From assembly GCA_026399835.1 (NCBI GenBank), contig JAPLQE010000059.1, positions 1 to 64,000 of the forward strand: a DNA stretch of 64,000 nucleotides. Reading direction: 5' to 3'. This DNA comes from Burkholderiales bacterium (lineage in GTDB: Bacteria > Pseudomonadota > Gammaproteobacteria > Burkholderiales > Burkholderiaceae_E). This document shows positions 9,791 to 19,611 of the stretch, one piece after another. The notes beneath the pieces were generated by a model. That model did no database searches, was not told the origin of the DNA, and saw nothing but the letters and a program-made list of their open reading frames with translations. The position numbers and the translations under genes were made by a program. How positions within the stretch are numbered: position 1 is the stretch's first letter; each line of letters starts with the position of its first letter.

Positions 9791-11026
9791 TCAGTCGCCG
9801 AGCCGCGCCGGCAGCGTGGTGAACCCACGGAAGCGGATCCGCCGGTCGCGGGTGGGCGCCTCGCCCGGCTCGAGCCGCGGGAAGCGCGCGAGCAGGCGCC
9901 CGATCGCGATCCGCCCCTCCATGCGCGCGACGTTCATCCCCGCGCACGCATGCTCGCCGTGTCCGAAGGCGAGCTGCCGGTTGGGCTTGCGGCCGACATC
10001 GAAGCGTTCGGCATCCGGGAACTGCGCCGGGTCGCGGTTGGCGGCACCGATGCACAGCGTCACGAAGGTGCCTTCGCCGAACGGGTGTCCGCCGATCTCG
10101 GACGCCGCGGTCAGCATCCGGTTGTTGAGCTGCAGCGGGCTCTCCCAGCGCAGCATCTCCTCGATCGCGGCCGGCAGCAGCGACGGGTCCTCGCGCAGGC
10201 GCCGCTGCTCGTCCGGGAAGCGCATCAGCGCATGCAGCCCGTTGCCCAGCAGGTTGGTGGTGGTCTCGTGACCCGCATTCAGCAGGAAGATGCAGTTGTG
10301 CAGCAGCTCGCGCTCGGTGAGCCGCTCGCCCCCCACCTCGCCCTGGATCAGCCGGGTCAGCACGTCCTCGTCGGCGTCGAGCGGATGCGCACGCCGATGG
10401 GCGACGAGGTCCCTGAGATAGGTCAGGAAGTCGGTCACCGCGCGGTTGCCGGCGTCGAGCATCGCAGGCGTCGGCCGGGGCTCGAGCGCGGCGAGGATCG
10501 CGAGCGACCAGCCGCGCAGCGGGCCGCGGTCCTCGCGCGGGAACGACAGCAGGTTGCCGATCACCTCGACCGGGATGGCTGCCGCGAAGTCCTCGATCAG
10601 GTCGACCTGGGCGCCGCCGCCGGCACGTGCGGCCATCGACTCGAGCAGCGCGTCGACCAGCGCGAGCACGCCCGGTTCCATGCGCGCGACCGCGCGCTGG
10701 TTCACCGCGCCGAGCATCAGGCGTCGGACCCGCGTGTGGGAGGGCGGATCGTTGAAGACCAGGCTTCCGGTGTGATGCTCGAAGAGCGGCGTGTCGCCGT
10801 ACTTGGGGCCGAACTCGCGCTTCTTGTCCGAGCTGACCGACGCGCTGCGGTAGATGGCCGCGACATCTTCGTAGCGGGTCAGGAATACCGCGCCCGAATC
10901 GAGCACGCGCACCGGGTCGTGCTCGCGCAGCGCACGGTAGGTGGGGTACGGGTCGTCGTAGAACGACGCGAGCGGCGAGGACAGCTGGAACGTGCGGGCC
11001 AGCTCGGCTGCGGACGGTGTCTCCAT
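9791..11026 (-). CDS. Cytochrome P450 (bacterial class I type)
   Basis: A 411-residue soluble P450, the usual bacterial length. The I-helix oxygen-activation motif AGHETTTN is at residues 251-258, the K-helix ExxR at Glu290-Arg293 and the heme loop FGHGEHACAG ends at Cys361, the expected heme thiolate ligand. All catalytic elements are intact. It would insert one oxygen into an organic substrate using electrons from a ferredoxin and reductase, neither of which is encoded nearby. The small secreted protein gene follows after one base. The substrate is unknown; no pathway context is visible. Confidence 0.92.
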   Translation of the reverse strand: METPSAAELARTFQLSSPLASFYDDPYPTYRALREHDPVRVLDSGAVFLTRYEDVAAIYRSASVSSDKKREFGPKYGDTPLFEHHTGSLVFNDPPSHTRVRRLMLGAVNQRAVARMEPGVLALVDALLESMAARAGGGAQVDLIEDFAAAIPVEVIGNLLSFPREDRGPLRGWSLAILAALEPRPTPAMLDAGNRAVTDFLTYLRDLVAHRRAHPLDADEDVLTRLIQGEVGGERLTERELLHNCIFLLNAGHETTTNLLGNGLHALMRFPDEQRRLREDPSLLPAAIEEMLRWESPLQLNNRMLTAASEIGGHPFGEGTFVTLCIGAANRDPAQFPDAERFDVGRKPNRQLAFGHGEHACAGMNVARMEGRIAIGRLLARFPRLEPGEAPTRDRRIRFRGFTTLPARLGD

Positions 11027-11073
11027 GCGGCCATCGTAGCGCAGCCGCCGGTCCGCGCGGCGCCGGAAACGAC

Positions 11074-11097
11074 GAGGCCCCGCCTCGGCGGGGCCTC
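11074..11097 (-). terminator. Perfect 11-bp hairpin terminator after fbaA
   Basis: GAGGCCCCGCC (11074-11084) and GGCGGGGCCTC (11087-11097) are exact complements around a 2-base centre, giving an effective 4-base loop. It begins 26 bases past the fbaA stop and sits before the P450 start, so it should insulate fbaA from the P450 gene. Only a short T-run follows on the minus strand. Confidence 0.65.
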
Positions 11098-11122
11098 TGC
11101 ACGCCCGGCTCCGGTCAGCGCG

Positions 11123-12187
11123 TCAGATCACGGCCTGCGCCAGCTCGCCCTTGCGGTACTTCTCGACCATCACCGACAGGGCCGTCGCCTTGATCTTCGA
11201 GCCCTGGCCCGCGCAGCCGAACTCGGTGTAGCGCTGCACGCAGATCTTCTTGGCCGCCTCGCGCGCGGGCTTGAGGTACTCGCGCGGATCGAACTTCTCC
11301 GGATGCTCGGCGAAGAACTTCCGGATCGCGGCGGTCATCGCCAGACGGATGTCGGTGTCGATGTTGATCTTGCGCACGCCGTGCTTGATGGCTTCCTGGA
11401 TCTCCTCGACCGGCACGCCGTAGGTCTCCTTCATGGCGCCGCCGTACTTGCGGATCTCCTCGAGCAGGTCCTGCGGCACCGACGACGAGCCGTGCATCAC
11501 CAGGTGGGTGTTCGGCAGCCGCGCATGGATCTCCTTGATCCGCGAGATCGCGAGGATGTCGCCGGTGGGCTTGCGCGAGAACTTGTAGGCGCCGTGGCTG
11601 GTGCCGATGGCGATCGCCAGCGCGTCGACCTGCGTGCGCTTGACGAAGTCGGCGGCCTGCTCGGGATCGGTCAGCAGCTGCTCGCGCGTCATCGTCGCGT
11701 CGGTGCCGTGGCCGTCCTCCTTGTCGCCCTTCATCGTCTCGAGCGAGCCCAGGCAGCCGAGCTCGCCCTCGACCGTCACGCCGACCGAGTGCGCCATGTC
11801 GACGACGCGGCGGGTGGTGTCGACGTTGTAGTCGTAGCTGGCGATCGTCTTGCCGTCCTCCTCGAGGGAGCCGTCCATCATCACCGAGGTGAAGCCGAGG
11901 TCGATCGCGCCCTTGCAGACCGTCGGCGACTGGCCGTGGTCCTGGTGCATGACGACCGGTACGTTCGGGTAGGACTCCACAGCGGCCTGGATCAGGTGGC
12001 GCAGGAAGTGCTCGCCCGCGTATTTCCGGGCGCCGGCCGAGGCCTGCATGATCACCGGCGCGTCGATCTCGGCGGCGGCCGACATGATGGCCTGGACCTG
12101 CTCGAGGTTGTTGACGTTGAAGGCCGGGATGCCGTAGCCGTTCACGGCGGCATGGTCGAGCAGCTGGCGCATTGAGACGAGGGGCAT
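11123..12187 (-). CDS. fbaA: Fructose-bisphosphate aldolase, class II
   Basis: A 354-residue zinc-dependent aldolase that splits fructose 1,6-bisphosphate into two triose phosphates and works in reverse in gluconeogenesis and, in autotrophs, the Calvin cycle. Metal-site motif HQDHG places His84 among the zinc ligands, and [23 protein letters not shown] and NIDTDIR are the other class II blocks. The long form with a TMTREQLL insert is typical of proteobacterial CbbA-like enzymes. ATG 12187 is preceded by AGGAG; the frame upstream is open but lacks family similarity. It belongs to the minus-strand glycolysis backbone but is separated from pyk by the orphan gene. Confidence 0.95.
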   Translation of the reverse strand: MPLVSMRQLLDHAAVNGYGIPAFNVNNLEQVQAIMSAAAEIDAPVIMQASAGARKYAGEHFLRHLIQAAVESYPNVPVVMHQDHGQSPTVCKGAIDLGFTSVMMDGSLEEDGKTIASYDYNVDTTRRVVDMAHSVGVTVEGELGCLGSLETMKGDKEDGHGTDATMTREQLLTDPEQAADFVKRTQVDALAIAIGTSHGAYKFSRKPTGDILAISRIKEIHARLPNTHLVMHGSSSVPQDLLEEIRKYGGAMKETYGVPVEEIQEAIKHGVRKINIDTDIRLAMTAAIRKFFAEHPEKFDPREYLKPAREAAKKICVQRYTEFGCAGQGSKIKATALSVMVEKYRKGELAQAVI

Positions 12188-12360
12188 GGGAGGACTCCTG
12201 TGAAGGGTTTGGGACGACCACCGGGACGGGCATCGACTACGACCGGGCCCAAGCGCGCACCGATGCCCATGCACTGAAGGCTGGAGAGTCACGCGCCCTC
12301 GCGGGACGGCGCCGCTCACGGATCGATGGCTTGCCAACGGTGCCCGGTGCGATCGGGGAA

Positions 12361-15069
12361 TCAATACCCCGGGTCGCTCTGTTCTGGGAGGTACTCCCAA
12401 CGCGCGGGATGGTCTGGATTGAGCAGTTTACAGACTTCATTCATCAATTGACTCAAGTCCTGCGGCTCAGGCGACGCTCCAGACTTCGTTCGATCGACGA
12501 CGAAGATCCTCCCGGCGCTCTCCGGATCGGCCTTGAGGATGGCAACAATTCCTGCGCGACCCAGGATGCCGAGGACGCTCTCGTAGATCGACTTCGGAGG
12601 CGGCGTGCTGTTCAGCGCGCGATCGGTACCCGGACTGGGTGTGTCCTGTGACACGGCCCGCCAGACGCCGACCGTTTGCTCGATGTTTCCGATCGAAAGC
12701 GCGTCGAGCAGGTCTGCAGCCATGAATTGCTCACGCAGAGTGGCAAGCAGTTGGCTGCCCTTGTCAGTCGCCAGCGCTTCAAGCGCCCTGAACGGGTTGC
12801 TATACATTCCTGGTTGCATCGCTGAACACATCTTGGCCGCGGCCAGAAGCCCTTCGGAGAACGCAACCGCTGTCCATGGCAGCGAGAAACGAAGGTCAGG
12901 CTCAATCCGGTCCGCAACGTAGCGCGACGCCAGGAGAGCGAATTCCCGACTCTTCAGGTAGGCCTGAAGGGCTCTCGGGTCTGTGAACAATCGGGGCAAC
13001 AACGCGCTGATGAATCTGCGCGTCGCGCGCGCTTTGAACATCTCCGTCGCGGCATGCGTCGAAATCCTTTTCACGGCAAGGGCATCACGACCCGACTCGT
13101 ACGGGCCCATGACATCGGGCAGGCTCCTGTGCCAAGCATCAAGTGTCGACGCGTAGGACTTGCCGAAGTCCAGGTACCTCAGTCCCGGAACCCGCTCCGT
13201 GACCTCTGCCCACGTGCTACCCGTGTTGTTCTGCAAACCCAGCAGCACTTCGTCTGACAGCCCCCCTGACTGCAAGTGGGCCCAGAACGCCATCCGTCCT
13301 GCGACCGTTGATACAAAGCCCGGGGCGCTCGATCGGTTCCACGGCCGCAGCGTGTCGGGTTCTTGTGATGGTGTGTCGACGTGCTCCTGGATTTCGCGCA
13401 AGCGTTGAAGGAGCCACGGTGATGCCGTCATTTCATCGACGGTCGGCCACAACTTCAGACCGCTGAGGGTCTTCATCTCTTGCGGATGGATTGCGCTACC
13501 GACGAATCTCCGGTCGAGCTGAGGGGAGTAGATGCCTCGATAGCCAGGTGCCTCGAGTCCAGCCAACCCGGCAAGATCATCCAGCGTTCCGAACTTTGGG
13601 TCGTTAAAGAGCACCTGGCCCAACTTGACGAGCAGGTCGCCAGTGAGTTCGTCGTAGCGCCTATCCCGCCATGCAGCCCCGACCGACTTCAGCCCGAACC
13701 CTGTGCTGTAGCCCACAACCAGACTGGTGAGCAGCCCGTCCAGCTTGCCTGGCTTCCCGAGCTCGTCCACCAGGCTGCGGTACACCGTACGGACTTCAGG
13801 GTTTAGCCCATCGGGTTCGACGCTGAATGCCGTACCGTCGGGTGACTCAATTAGGTGTTCCGGCTGACCAGCGCTAGTGAGGAAGGCCTTCAGTCGAGCG
13901 GCCGGCGTTAGGCCTGAGACCACTGGGCTTGGCTGAGATAGGAGTCGCGCCACGCTTCGGCCTGACTCGGTAGGAGAGGCGTCGCCGTTGAAAGACCTCG
14001 GGGCTGCCCCCCCGGCGCCCGAGCTCGAGCCTGTGCTCGCCCTGACGCCGCCCGGGCCATGCGCCTCCGAGATGATCCCGAGCGTGCCCGCCTTCGCGAC
14101 GAAAGCCTCCTCGCTCACCCCCAGCGCGCGCAGGCCCGAGTCGGCGTACACCGCTCGCGCAATCTGCGCGACGGTACTACCGCCGGGCAACAGAGTCCTG
14201 CTGAGCGCTTGGACCCTCAGCAGGGCGTCATGCAGGGCCTTGCCGCGCGCCTCCAAGTACTGTTTCGCGAGCCTGGCCGCCTCGGTGCCGGTCACGGCAC
14301 CGGTACCTCGGGTATGCGTGATCTCGGATCTGAGCGCGGGCAGCTTGGGATGCGTCATGGGCCTCTGACGGCCCAGCGCTGGCAGCGTGGCAGGCGAGGA
14401 CGGCCGTGGAGCCAGAGCGCGTGCGGCCTGCGACGCGTAGGCCTGGAAGGCGCGCGGCGTGGCCGGCGTCCGGTGCTGCACTGCATCGCGCCCGTGCAGG
14501 GTCTTGGGCGCGCGTGGGGCAGCCGAGGGCACGGCCGCGGCGGCGGCGGGCCGCAGCCGCGGCATCAAGGTGGACGGCGGCGCAGACGGCCGCGCCCGCC
14601 CCTCCACCTGCCGCGCCAGCAGGCCCATTTCCTGAATGAACTTCCGGTTATTGATCTGGCCTGCCGACCGTTGCTGCTCGAACTTGGCCGCCTGCTCGAC
14701 GACGTGCCCGAACTGCTCGGGCGTCGACGTCGTGGGCATCTTCCACTGGCTATTCCAGCTAGCGAACGCGACCCCTGCAAGCTGCCACTGACGCAGGTTG
14801 ATGCGCCTGGGAACTCTGCCCGATACCTTCAGTACCTCCAGCTCGCCCCAGCTGCTGCCGAACAGGGCAGCCGCGCCGAAAGCTCCCAGCCGGTCCACGC
14901 TTCGCAGAAGCCGCGGGACGATCGACGAATTCACGGCGCCCTTCACCGCGGGCTGCTGCCACATGCGCTCCAGCATTCGCCGGGCCTGTTCCAGCCCTGG
15001 TTCGGCCGGCACCGGCGAAACGGCAAGCGACCTCACCTGGGAAGCCCGAGGCCCGGTCAAAATAGGCAT
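12361..15069 (-). CDS. Unrecognised 902-residue orphan protein, lower GC than surroundings
   Basis: A single long frame without recognisable domains. ATG 15069 is chosen because AGGA lies about 12 bases upstream; the frame is open to 15354 but the extra 95 residues look non-coding. Residues about 1-130 are mixed and helical, 180-300 are rich in Ala, Pro, Ser and Arg and look disordered, and the C-terminal two thirds look globular and largely helical (for example [20 protein letters not shown]). No signal peptide or membrane segment is evident. Hand counts of two 60-base lines gave about 55% and 62% GC, against about 73% in a typical neighbouring gene, and codon third positions are more varied, suggesting recent acquisition. 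A disordered Ser/Pro-rich N-part and lone position would fit a secreted effector, but that is a guess. Confidence 0.75.
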   Translation of the reverse strand: MPILTGPRASQVRSLAVSPVPAEPGLEQARRMLERMWQQPAVKGAVNSSIVPRLLRSVDRLGAFGAAALFGSSWGELEVLKVSGRVPRRINLRQWQLAGVAFASWNSQWKMPTTSTPEQFGHVVEQAAKFEQQRSAGQINNRKFIQEMGLLARQVEGRARPSAPPSTLMPRLRPAAAAAVPSAAPRAPKTLHGRDAVQHRTPATPRAFQAYASQAARALAPRPSSPATLPALGRQRPMTHPKLPALRSEITHTRGTGAVTGTEAARLAKQYLEARGKALHDALLRVQALSRTLLPGGSTVAQIARAVYADSGLRALGVSEEAFVAKAGTLGIISEAHGPGGVRASTGSSSGAGGAAPRSFNGDASPTESGRSVARLLSQPSPVVSGLTPAARLKAFLTSAGQPEHLIESPDGTAFSVEPDGLNPEVRTVYRSLVDELGKPGKLDGLLTSLVVGYSTGFGLKSVGAAWRDRRYDELTGDLLVKLGQVLFNDPKFGTLDDLAGLAGLEAPGYRGIYSPQLDRRFVGSAIHPQEMKTLSGLKLWPTVDEMTASPWLLQRLREIQEHVDTPSQEPDTLRPWNRSSAPGFVSTVAGRMAFWAHLQSGGLSDEVLLGLQNNTGSTWAEVTERVPGLRYLDFGKSYASTLDAWHRSLPDVMGPYESGRDALAVKRISTHAATEMFKARATRRFISALLPRLFTDPRALQAYLKSREFALLASRYVADRIEPDLRFSLPWTAVAFSEGLLAAAKMCSAMQPGMYSNPFRALEALATDKGSQLLATLREQFMAADLLDALSIGNIEQTVGVWRAVSQDTPSPGTDRALNSTPPPKSIYESVLGILGRAGIVAILKADPESAGRIFVVDRTKSGASPEPQDLSQLMNEVCKLLNPDHPARWEYLPEQSDPGY

Positions 15070-15406
15070 GGTGATCAATTCCTCGTGTCGTGCGGCGTCG
15101 TGCGGCTGCAACCGTGCGACTGCCTGACGTTGGCCGAGCCGGGACGGCACCGCCTGCATATCGCCCAGCGACGCCTTGGAATCATCGCGTGGAACGTCGC
15201 CCCCGACTAGCTCGGGGCGACCCGAGGTGGGGAACGTCCGCGCCGTCGACCAGGATGTGCAGCTGGCCCAAGCGAACAGCAGCGCGCCTCGCCGGCAGTC
15301 AGACTCCCAGAGCCGCGATGAAATACGCCGGATAACGTTGGCATGAACGGCCATCCGCGGCGCAGGCTAGCCAATGGCCCGAGATCGTCAGGCCCGCCGC
15401 CCACGC
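15070..15406. other. Intergenic gap between orphan gene and pyk
   Basis: These 337 bases hold no convincing gene. They contain the upstream region of the orphan gene and, near 15196-15221, one imperfect hairpin. No insertion-sequence ends, direct repeats or tRNA remnants were seen at either border of the orphan gene. Confidence 0.5.
15196..15221 (-). terminator. Imperfect hairpin downstream of pyk
   Basis: Arms GTCGCCCCCGA (15196-15206) and TCGGGGCGAC (15212-15221) pair over ten bases with one bulged C around a 5-base loop. It lies about 185 bases past the pyk stop and upstream of the orphan gene, so it could separate the two transcripts. No T-tract is present. Confidence 0.35.
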
Positions 15407-16840
15407 TCACGCGTGGTCGCCGACCCTGACGATCTTGAGCGTATTCGTCCCACCCGACTTGCCGATCGGGGTGCCGATGGTCATCAGCACCAGGTCGCCG
15501 CGCTCGACGATCCCGAGGTCGACCAGCTTCTGCTCGACCTCGAGCAGCAGGCTCTCGCGGTCGGTGCCGGTGTAGGTCATCGGCACCGGGTGCACCTCGC
15601 GGTACAGCGACATCCGGCGCCGGCTGCCCTCCTCGGGCGTGAGCGCGTAGATCGGCACCCCGGAGTCCAGGCGCGACATCCACAGCGCGGTCGAGCCCGA
15701 CTGCGTGAGCGACGCGATCGCCTTGACCTTCATGTGCGCGGCGGTGAACAGCGCGGCCATCGCGATCGCCTGGTCGATGCGGCCGAAGGTGCGGTTCAGG
15801 AACTCCTTGTCGAGCGCGAACGAACCCGAGCGGTCGGCCTCGTCGCAGACCCGCGCCATCGCGGCCACGGTCTCGACCGGATACTTGCCGGCGGCGGTCT
15901 CCGCCGACAGCATGACCGCGTCGGTGCCGTCGAGCACCGCATTGGCCACGTCGGACACCTCGGCGCGCGTCGGCACCGGCGACTCGATCATCGACTCCAT
16001 CATCTGGGTCGCGGTGATCGTGAGCTTGTTGAACTCCTTGGCCATGCGGATCATGCGCTTCTGCAGCGCCGGCACCGCCGCGTCGCCGACTTCGACCGCA
16101 AGGTCGCCGCGGGCGACCATGATGCCGTCGGAGGCCTTCAGGATCTCCTCGAGGTTGCCGATCGCCTCGTAGCGCTCGATCTTGGCGATCATCAGCGCCT
16201 TGCCGCCCGCCGCCCGGCAGAGCTCGCGCGCCATGTACATGTCGGAGGCGTTCTTGGGGAAGGACACCGCGACGAAGTCGGCGGCGAAGCCGACTGCGGT
16301 CTTGATGTCGTCCATGTCCTTCGCGGTCAGCGCGGGCGCCGACAGACCGCCCCCCTGCCGGTTGATGCCCTTGCGGTTCGACAGCACGCCGCCCAGCGTG
16401 ACCGTGCACTCGATGGTCCGCTCGGTCACGCGGTCGGCCCGCATGATCATCCGGCCGTCGTTCAGCAGCAGCGTGTCGCCGGCCTTCACGTCGTTGACCA
16501 GGTCCTTGTAGTCCAGCCCGACCCGAGTCTCGTCACCGACCTCGCAGTCGATGTCGAAGGTGAACCGGTCGCCCTCGATCAGCGTGACCTTGCCGTCGGC
16601 GAACTTGCCGATCCGGATCTTCGGGCCCTGCAGGTCGGCGAGCACGCCGACGTCGCGGCCGAGCCGCTTGCCGATCTCGCGGACCCGGCCGACGACGCCG
16701 ATGTGCTCCTCGGCGGTGCCGTGCGAGAAGTTGACCCGGACGACGTTGACCCCCGACAGGATGAGCCGCTCGAGCGTGGCCGAGTCGGTGGAGGCGGGGC
16801 CGAGCGTGGCCACGATCTTGGTGGCGCGCGGAATGGTCAT
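15407..16840 (-). CDS. pyk: Pyruvate kinase
   Basis: A 477-residue enzyme that transfers phosphate from phosphoenolpyruvate to ADP at the end of glycolysis. It opens with MTIPRATKIVATLGPAS; substrate and metal sites are visible in RVNFSHG, ADLQGPKIRIG, IAKIERYEAI, MVARGDLAVEV and the family signature ITATQMMESMI. The C-terminal regulatory domain ends normally. The same frame is open 54 codons further upstream, but that part overlaps the promoter of ccoI and is not pyruvate kinase-like. It is divergent from ccoI. Confidence 0.96.
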   Translation of the reverse strand: MTIPRATKIVATLGPASTDSATLERLILSGVNVVRVNFSHGTAEEHIGVVGRVREIGKRLGRDVGVLADLQGPKIRIGKFADGKVTLIEGDRFTFDIDCEVGDETRVGLDYKDLVNDVKAGDTLLLNDGRMIMRADRVTERTIECTVTLGGVLSNRKGINRQGGGLSAPALTAKDMDDIKTAVGFAADFVAVSFPKNASDMYMARELCRAAGGKALMIAKIERYEAIGNLEEILKASDGIMVARGDLAVEVGDAAVPALQKRMIRMAKEFNKLTITATQMMESMIESPVPTRAEVSDVANAVLDGTDAVMLSAETAAGKYPVETVAAMARVCDEADRSGSFALDKEFLNRTFGRIDQAIAMAALFTAAHMKVKAIASLTQSGSTALWMSRLDSGVPIYALTPEEGSRRRMSLYREVHPVPMTYTGTDRESLLLEVEQKLVDLGIVERGDLVLMTIGTPIGKSGGTNTLKIVRVGDHA

Positions 16841-16910
16841 CTCGGGCGTGTCCGGAAGAGGTCGCAAGGGCTTGCATTGTGCAACGAAACCCCCCCCCTC
16901 CGACCATGAC

Positions 16911-16924
16911 TTGACCTGGGTCAA
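16911..16924 (+). promoter_or_regulatory. FNR box upstream of ccoI
   Basis: TTGACCTGGGTCAA is a near-perfect inverted repeat matching the FNR/anaerobox pattern TTGAT-N4-ATCAA with C/G at the inner pair. A good -10 hexamer, TATGAT, lies at 16966-16971. The box centre would then be about 60 bases before the start point, the class I activation position. This placement is one reason for starting ccoI at 17013. Confidence 0.75.
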
Positions 16925-17012
16925 GTCACCCCCGGGCATGGCCGCCCGACCGGCGGCGGCGCTGGCTATGATCGACGCGTCCCACTTCGGCAAGATCGCC
17001 ACGCCCGCCCGG

Positions 17013-19334
17013 ATGCCGCCTCCAGACGCCTACCGCCACCTCGACGATCCGGACGAGCTGGCGGAGCTCGCCCGCGAGCTGCCTGCCCGCGCCGACGGCT
17101 CGCGCCGCCTCGAGGCGGTGCTCACGGTCGACGGCGTGCACTGCGCGGCCTGCGTCGTGTCGATCGAGCAGGCGCTGCGCGGGGCGGTCGAGGAGGTGAC
17201 GGTCAACGCGGCGACGCGCCGCGCCCGCCTGGTCTTCCGCCCGGACGTGCAGCCGCTCTCGGGTCTCTTCGCGCGGATCGCCGCGCTCGGCTATGCGCCG
17301 CGCCCGGTGGCACGCGCGGCGATGGCCGACGTGCAGGCGGCGGGACGGCGCAAGGCGCTGTGGCGGATGCTGGTCGCGGTGCTCTGCATGATGCAGGTGA
17401 TGATGTACGCGGTGCCGCGCTACGTCGCAGGCCCCGAGGACATGACCGCCGACGTGCAGCGCCTGCTGATGTGGGCGGAGTTCATGCTGACGCTGCCGGC
17501 GCTGCTGTTCGCCGCCGGCCCTTTCCTGCGCAACGCCTGGCACGACCTGCGGGCGCGCCGCATCGGCATGGACGTGCCGGTCTCGCTCGGCATCGTCGTG
17601 ACCTTCGTGGCGAGCAGCGCCGCCGCGCTCGACGGCGGCGAGGTCTACTTCGACTCGCTCACCATGTTCGTCGCGTTCCTTCTGGTCGGACGCTGGCTCG
17701 AGGCGGCCGCACGCGAGCGTGCGCTGGCGGGGGTGGCCGACCTGCTCGCGCGCCTGCCCGAGACCGTCGAGCGGCTGCTCGGGGACGATCGCATCGAGAC
17801 CGTGACACTGCGCCGCCTGCGCCCGGGCGACCGGGTCCGGGTTGCGGTCGGCCAGGCGGTGCCGGCCGACGGCGTCGTCGAGACCGGGCGCTCGCATGCC
17901 GACGAGTCGCTGCTCACCGGCGAGAGCACGCCCATCCCGAAGCGCCCGGGCGATGCGCTCGCCGCCGGCAGCCTGAACCTGAGCGGGCCGCTGACCGTGC
18001 GCCTGACGCGGGCCGCGCGCGACTCCAGACTGCAGGAGATCGCCGACCTGGTCGAGGCGGCCTCGGCCCGCAAGCCGCGGATCGCGCAGATCGCCGACCG
18101 CTGGGCCGGGCCGTTCCTGGTCGCGGTGCTGGTCCTCGCCGCGCTGGCCTGGGCGGTCTGGCACGTGATCGATCCGTCGCGCGCGATCTGGGTCGCCGCG
18201 TCGGTGCTCGTCGTCACCTGCCCGTGCGCGCTGTCGCTCGCCACGCCCACCGCCCTCCTCGCCGCCGCCGGCACGCTGGCGCGCCGCGGCCTGCTGGCCC
18301 GATCGCCTCAGGCGATCGAGGCACTGGCCTCGATCGACGCCTTCATCTTCGACAAGACCGGCACGCTCACCCACGATCGCCTGTCGCTCGAGCGCCTCGA
18401 CCTGCTCGAGGGCGCGGCCGCACTGTCGCTCGATGAGGCCGGCGTGCTCGCGGTGACGGCCGCACTCGAGGCGGGCTCCCTGCATCCGGCGGCGACGGCA
18501 CTGCGCCGCGCAGCCGCCTCGTGCACGCTCCCCGCGGTGCGCGACCTCGTCGAGCACGGTGGTGCGGGCCTGTCCGGACAGGTGCTGCTCGACGGCCGCT
18601 GGCTGGACGCGCGGATCGGCAGCGCGGCCTTCGCCGGCGTGCGCGACGAGGCGACGGCGGCGGCGCGGTCCCGAGCGGACGCCGTGGCCCCGGGCGGCAT
18701 CCGCCTCGCCCTCGAGGGCCAGCCGATCGCGCGCGTCGAGCTCGCCGAGACGGTGCGCGCCGATGCGGCGAGCGCGCTCGCGGCGCTGCGCGCCGACGGC
18801 GCGAGCGTCGAGATCCTGTCCGGCGACGAGACCGCGCGCGTCGCGCGGCTCGCCGAGCGCCTAGAGCTCGACGCCTGGCGCGCCGAGGCCTCGCCCCAGC
18901 AGAAGCTCGCGACGCTCGCGGCACGCCAGGCGGAGGGCCGGCGCGTCGCGATGGTCGGTGACGGCATCAACGACGCGCCGGTCCTGGCACGCGCCGACCT
19001 GTCGGTGTCGTTCACCACCGCGGCACCCCTCGCGCAGCACCAGGCCGAGCTGCTGCTGCTCGGCGGGCGCCTCGAGACCCTCGTCGACGCCCGGCGGCTG
19101 GCGCGCCGCACGATGCGCATCGTCACCGAGAACCTCGCGTTCGCCGCGCTCTACAACGCGGTCAGCATCCCGCTGGCGCTCGCTGGCCTGCTGCCGCCCT
19201 GGCTCGCGGGTCTGGGCATGGCCGCGAGCTCGCTCGTGGTCGTGCTCAACGCGCTGCGCCTGGCGGACCGGCCGTCGGCGAACGGGTCGCAGACCGCGAG
19301 CCCGATCCCCGCGGATCCGTCGGCGCTCGCCTGA
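17013..19334 (+). CDS. ccoI: Copper-translocating P1B-type ATPase for cbb3 oxidase assembly
   Basis: A 773-residue CcoI/FixI-type heavy-metal ATPase that supplies copper for the CcoN active site. An N-terminal HMA domain has GVHCAAC (Cys44, Cys47). The intramembrane metal motif CPC is at 403-405, the phosphorylation motif DKTGT starts at Asp447, TGES is in the actuator loop and [14 protein letters not shown] lies near the C-terminus. About eight membrane helices are visible. Earlier in-frame ATGs at 16938 and 16968 exist; 17013 is preferred because it lies after the predicted -10 element, though no clear ribosome site is seen for any. ccoS follows. Confidence 0.92.
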   Translation: MPPPDAYRHLDDPDELAELARELPARADGSRRLEAVLTVDGVHCAACVVSIEQALRGAVEEVTVNAATRRARLVFRPDVQPLSGLFARIAALGYAPRPVARAAMADVQAAGRRKALWRMLVAVLCMMQVMMYAVPRYVAGPEDMTADVQRLLMWAEFMLTLPALLFAAGPFLRNAWHDLRARRIGMDVPVSLGIVVTFVASSAAALDGGEVYFDSLTMFVAFLLVGRWLEAAARERALAGVADLLARLPETVERLLGDDRIETVTLRRLRPGDRVRVAVGQAVPADGVVETGRSHADESLLTGESTPIPKRPGDALAAGSLNLSGPLTVRLTRAARDSRLQEIADLVEAASARKPRIAQIADRWAGPFLVAVLVLAALAWAVWHVIDPSRAIWVAASVLVVTCPCALSLATPTALLAAAGTLARRGLLARSPQAIEALASIDAFIFDKTGTLTHDRLSLERLDLLEGAAALSLDEAGVLAVTAALEAGSLHPAATALRRAAASCTLPAVRDLVEHGGAGLSGQVLLDGRWLDARIGSAAFAGVRDEATAAARSRADAVAPGGIRLALEGQPIARVELAETVRADAASALAALRADGASVEILSGDETARVARLAERLELDAWRAEASPQQKLATLAARQAEGRRVAMVGDGINDAPVLARADLSVSFTTAAPLAQHQAELLLLGGRLETLVDARRLARRTMRIVTENLAFAALYNAVSIPLALAGLLPPWLAGLGMAASSLVVVLNALRLADRPSANGSQTASPIPADPSALA

Positions 19335-19370
19335 TCCCGCCGGCTGCGGACATCTCCTACGAGCGCGGCC

Positions 19371-19535
19371 ATGGACATCCTCTACATGCTGGTGCCACTG
19401 TCGGTGGTGCTCGTCCTCGCCATCGTCGGCGTGCTCGCATGGTCCGTCCGGAACGGCCAGTTCGACGACGTCGAACAGGAGGGCGAGCGCATCCTCGAAG
19501 ACGACGACTCCCCGGGAAATCGCCCACCGCATTGA
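19371..19535 (+). CDS. ccoS: Cbb3-type cytochrome oxidase assembly protein CcoS
   Basis: A 54-residue membrane protein, too short for most gene callers. It has one N-terminal transmembrane helix starting [20 protein letters not shown], then the CcoS-type stretch [13 protein letters not shown] and an acidic tail. CcoS is needed for incorporation of heme and copper cofactors into the oxidase. It lies 36 bases after ccoI and before the ccoN promoter, the usual position. Confidence 0.9.
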   Translation: MDILYMLVPLSVVLVLAIVGVLAWSVRNGQFDDVEQEGERILEDDDSPGNRPPH

Positions 19536-19539
19536 GCCC

Positions 19540-19553
19540 TTGACCTGGATCAA
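19540..19553 (+). promoter_or_regulatory. FNR box upstream of ccoN
   Basis: TTGACCTGGATCAA is an inverted repeat differing from the ccoI box by one base. A possible -10 hexamer CACAAT at 19575-19580 would place the box centre about 41 bases before the start point, the classic class II activation position. It begins only 4 bases after the ccoS stop, so the structural genes have their own low-oxygen promoter. Confidence 0.75.
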
Positions 19554-19611
19554 GGCCGACTGCGGGGTGCGCAGCACAATCGACGCTGGGCACCCAAGGG
19601 GAGAGAAGAAC

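Noticed and set aside
12361-15354. Longer 997-residue version of the orphan protein
   Set aside because: The extra 95 residues have irregular composition and no ribosome site; ATG 15069 has AGGA upstream.
15070-15406. Hrp-type or PIP-box promoter for the orphan gene
   Set aside because: Only one suitable TTCG half-site was found on the minus strand, so no box with the right spacing exists.
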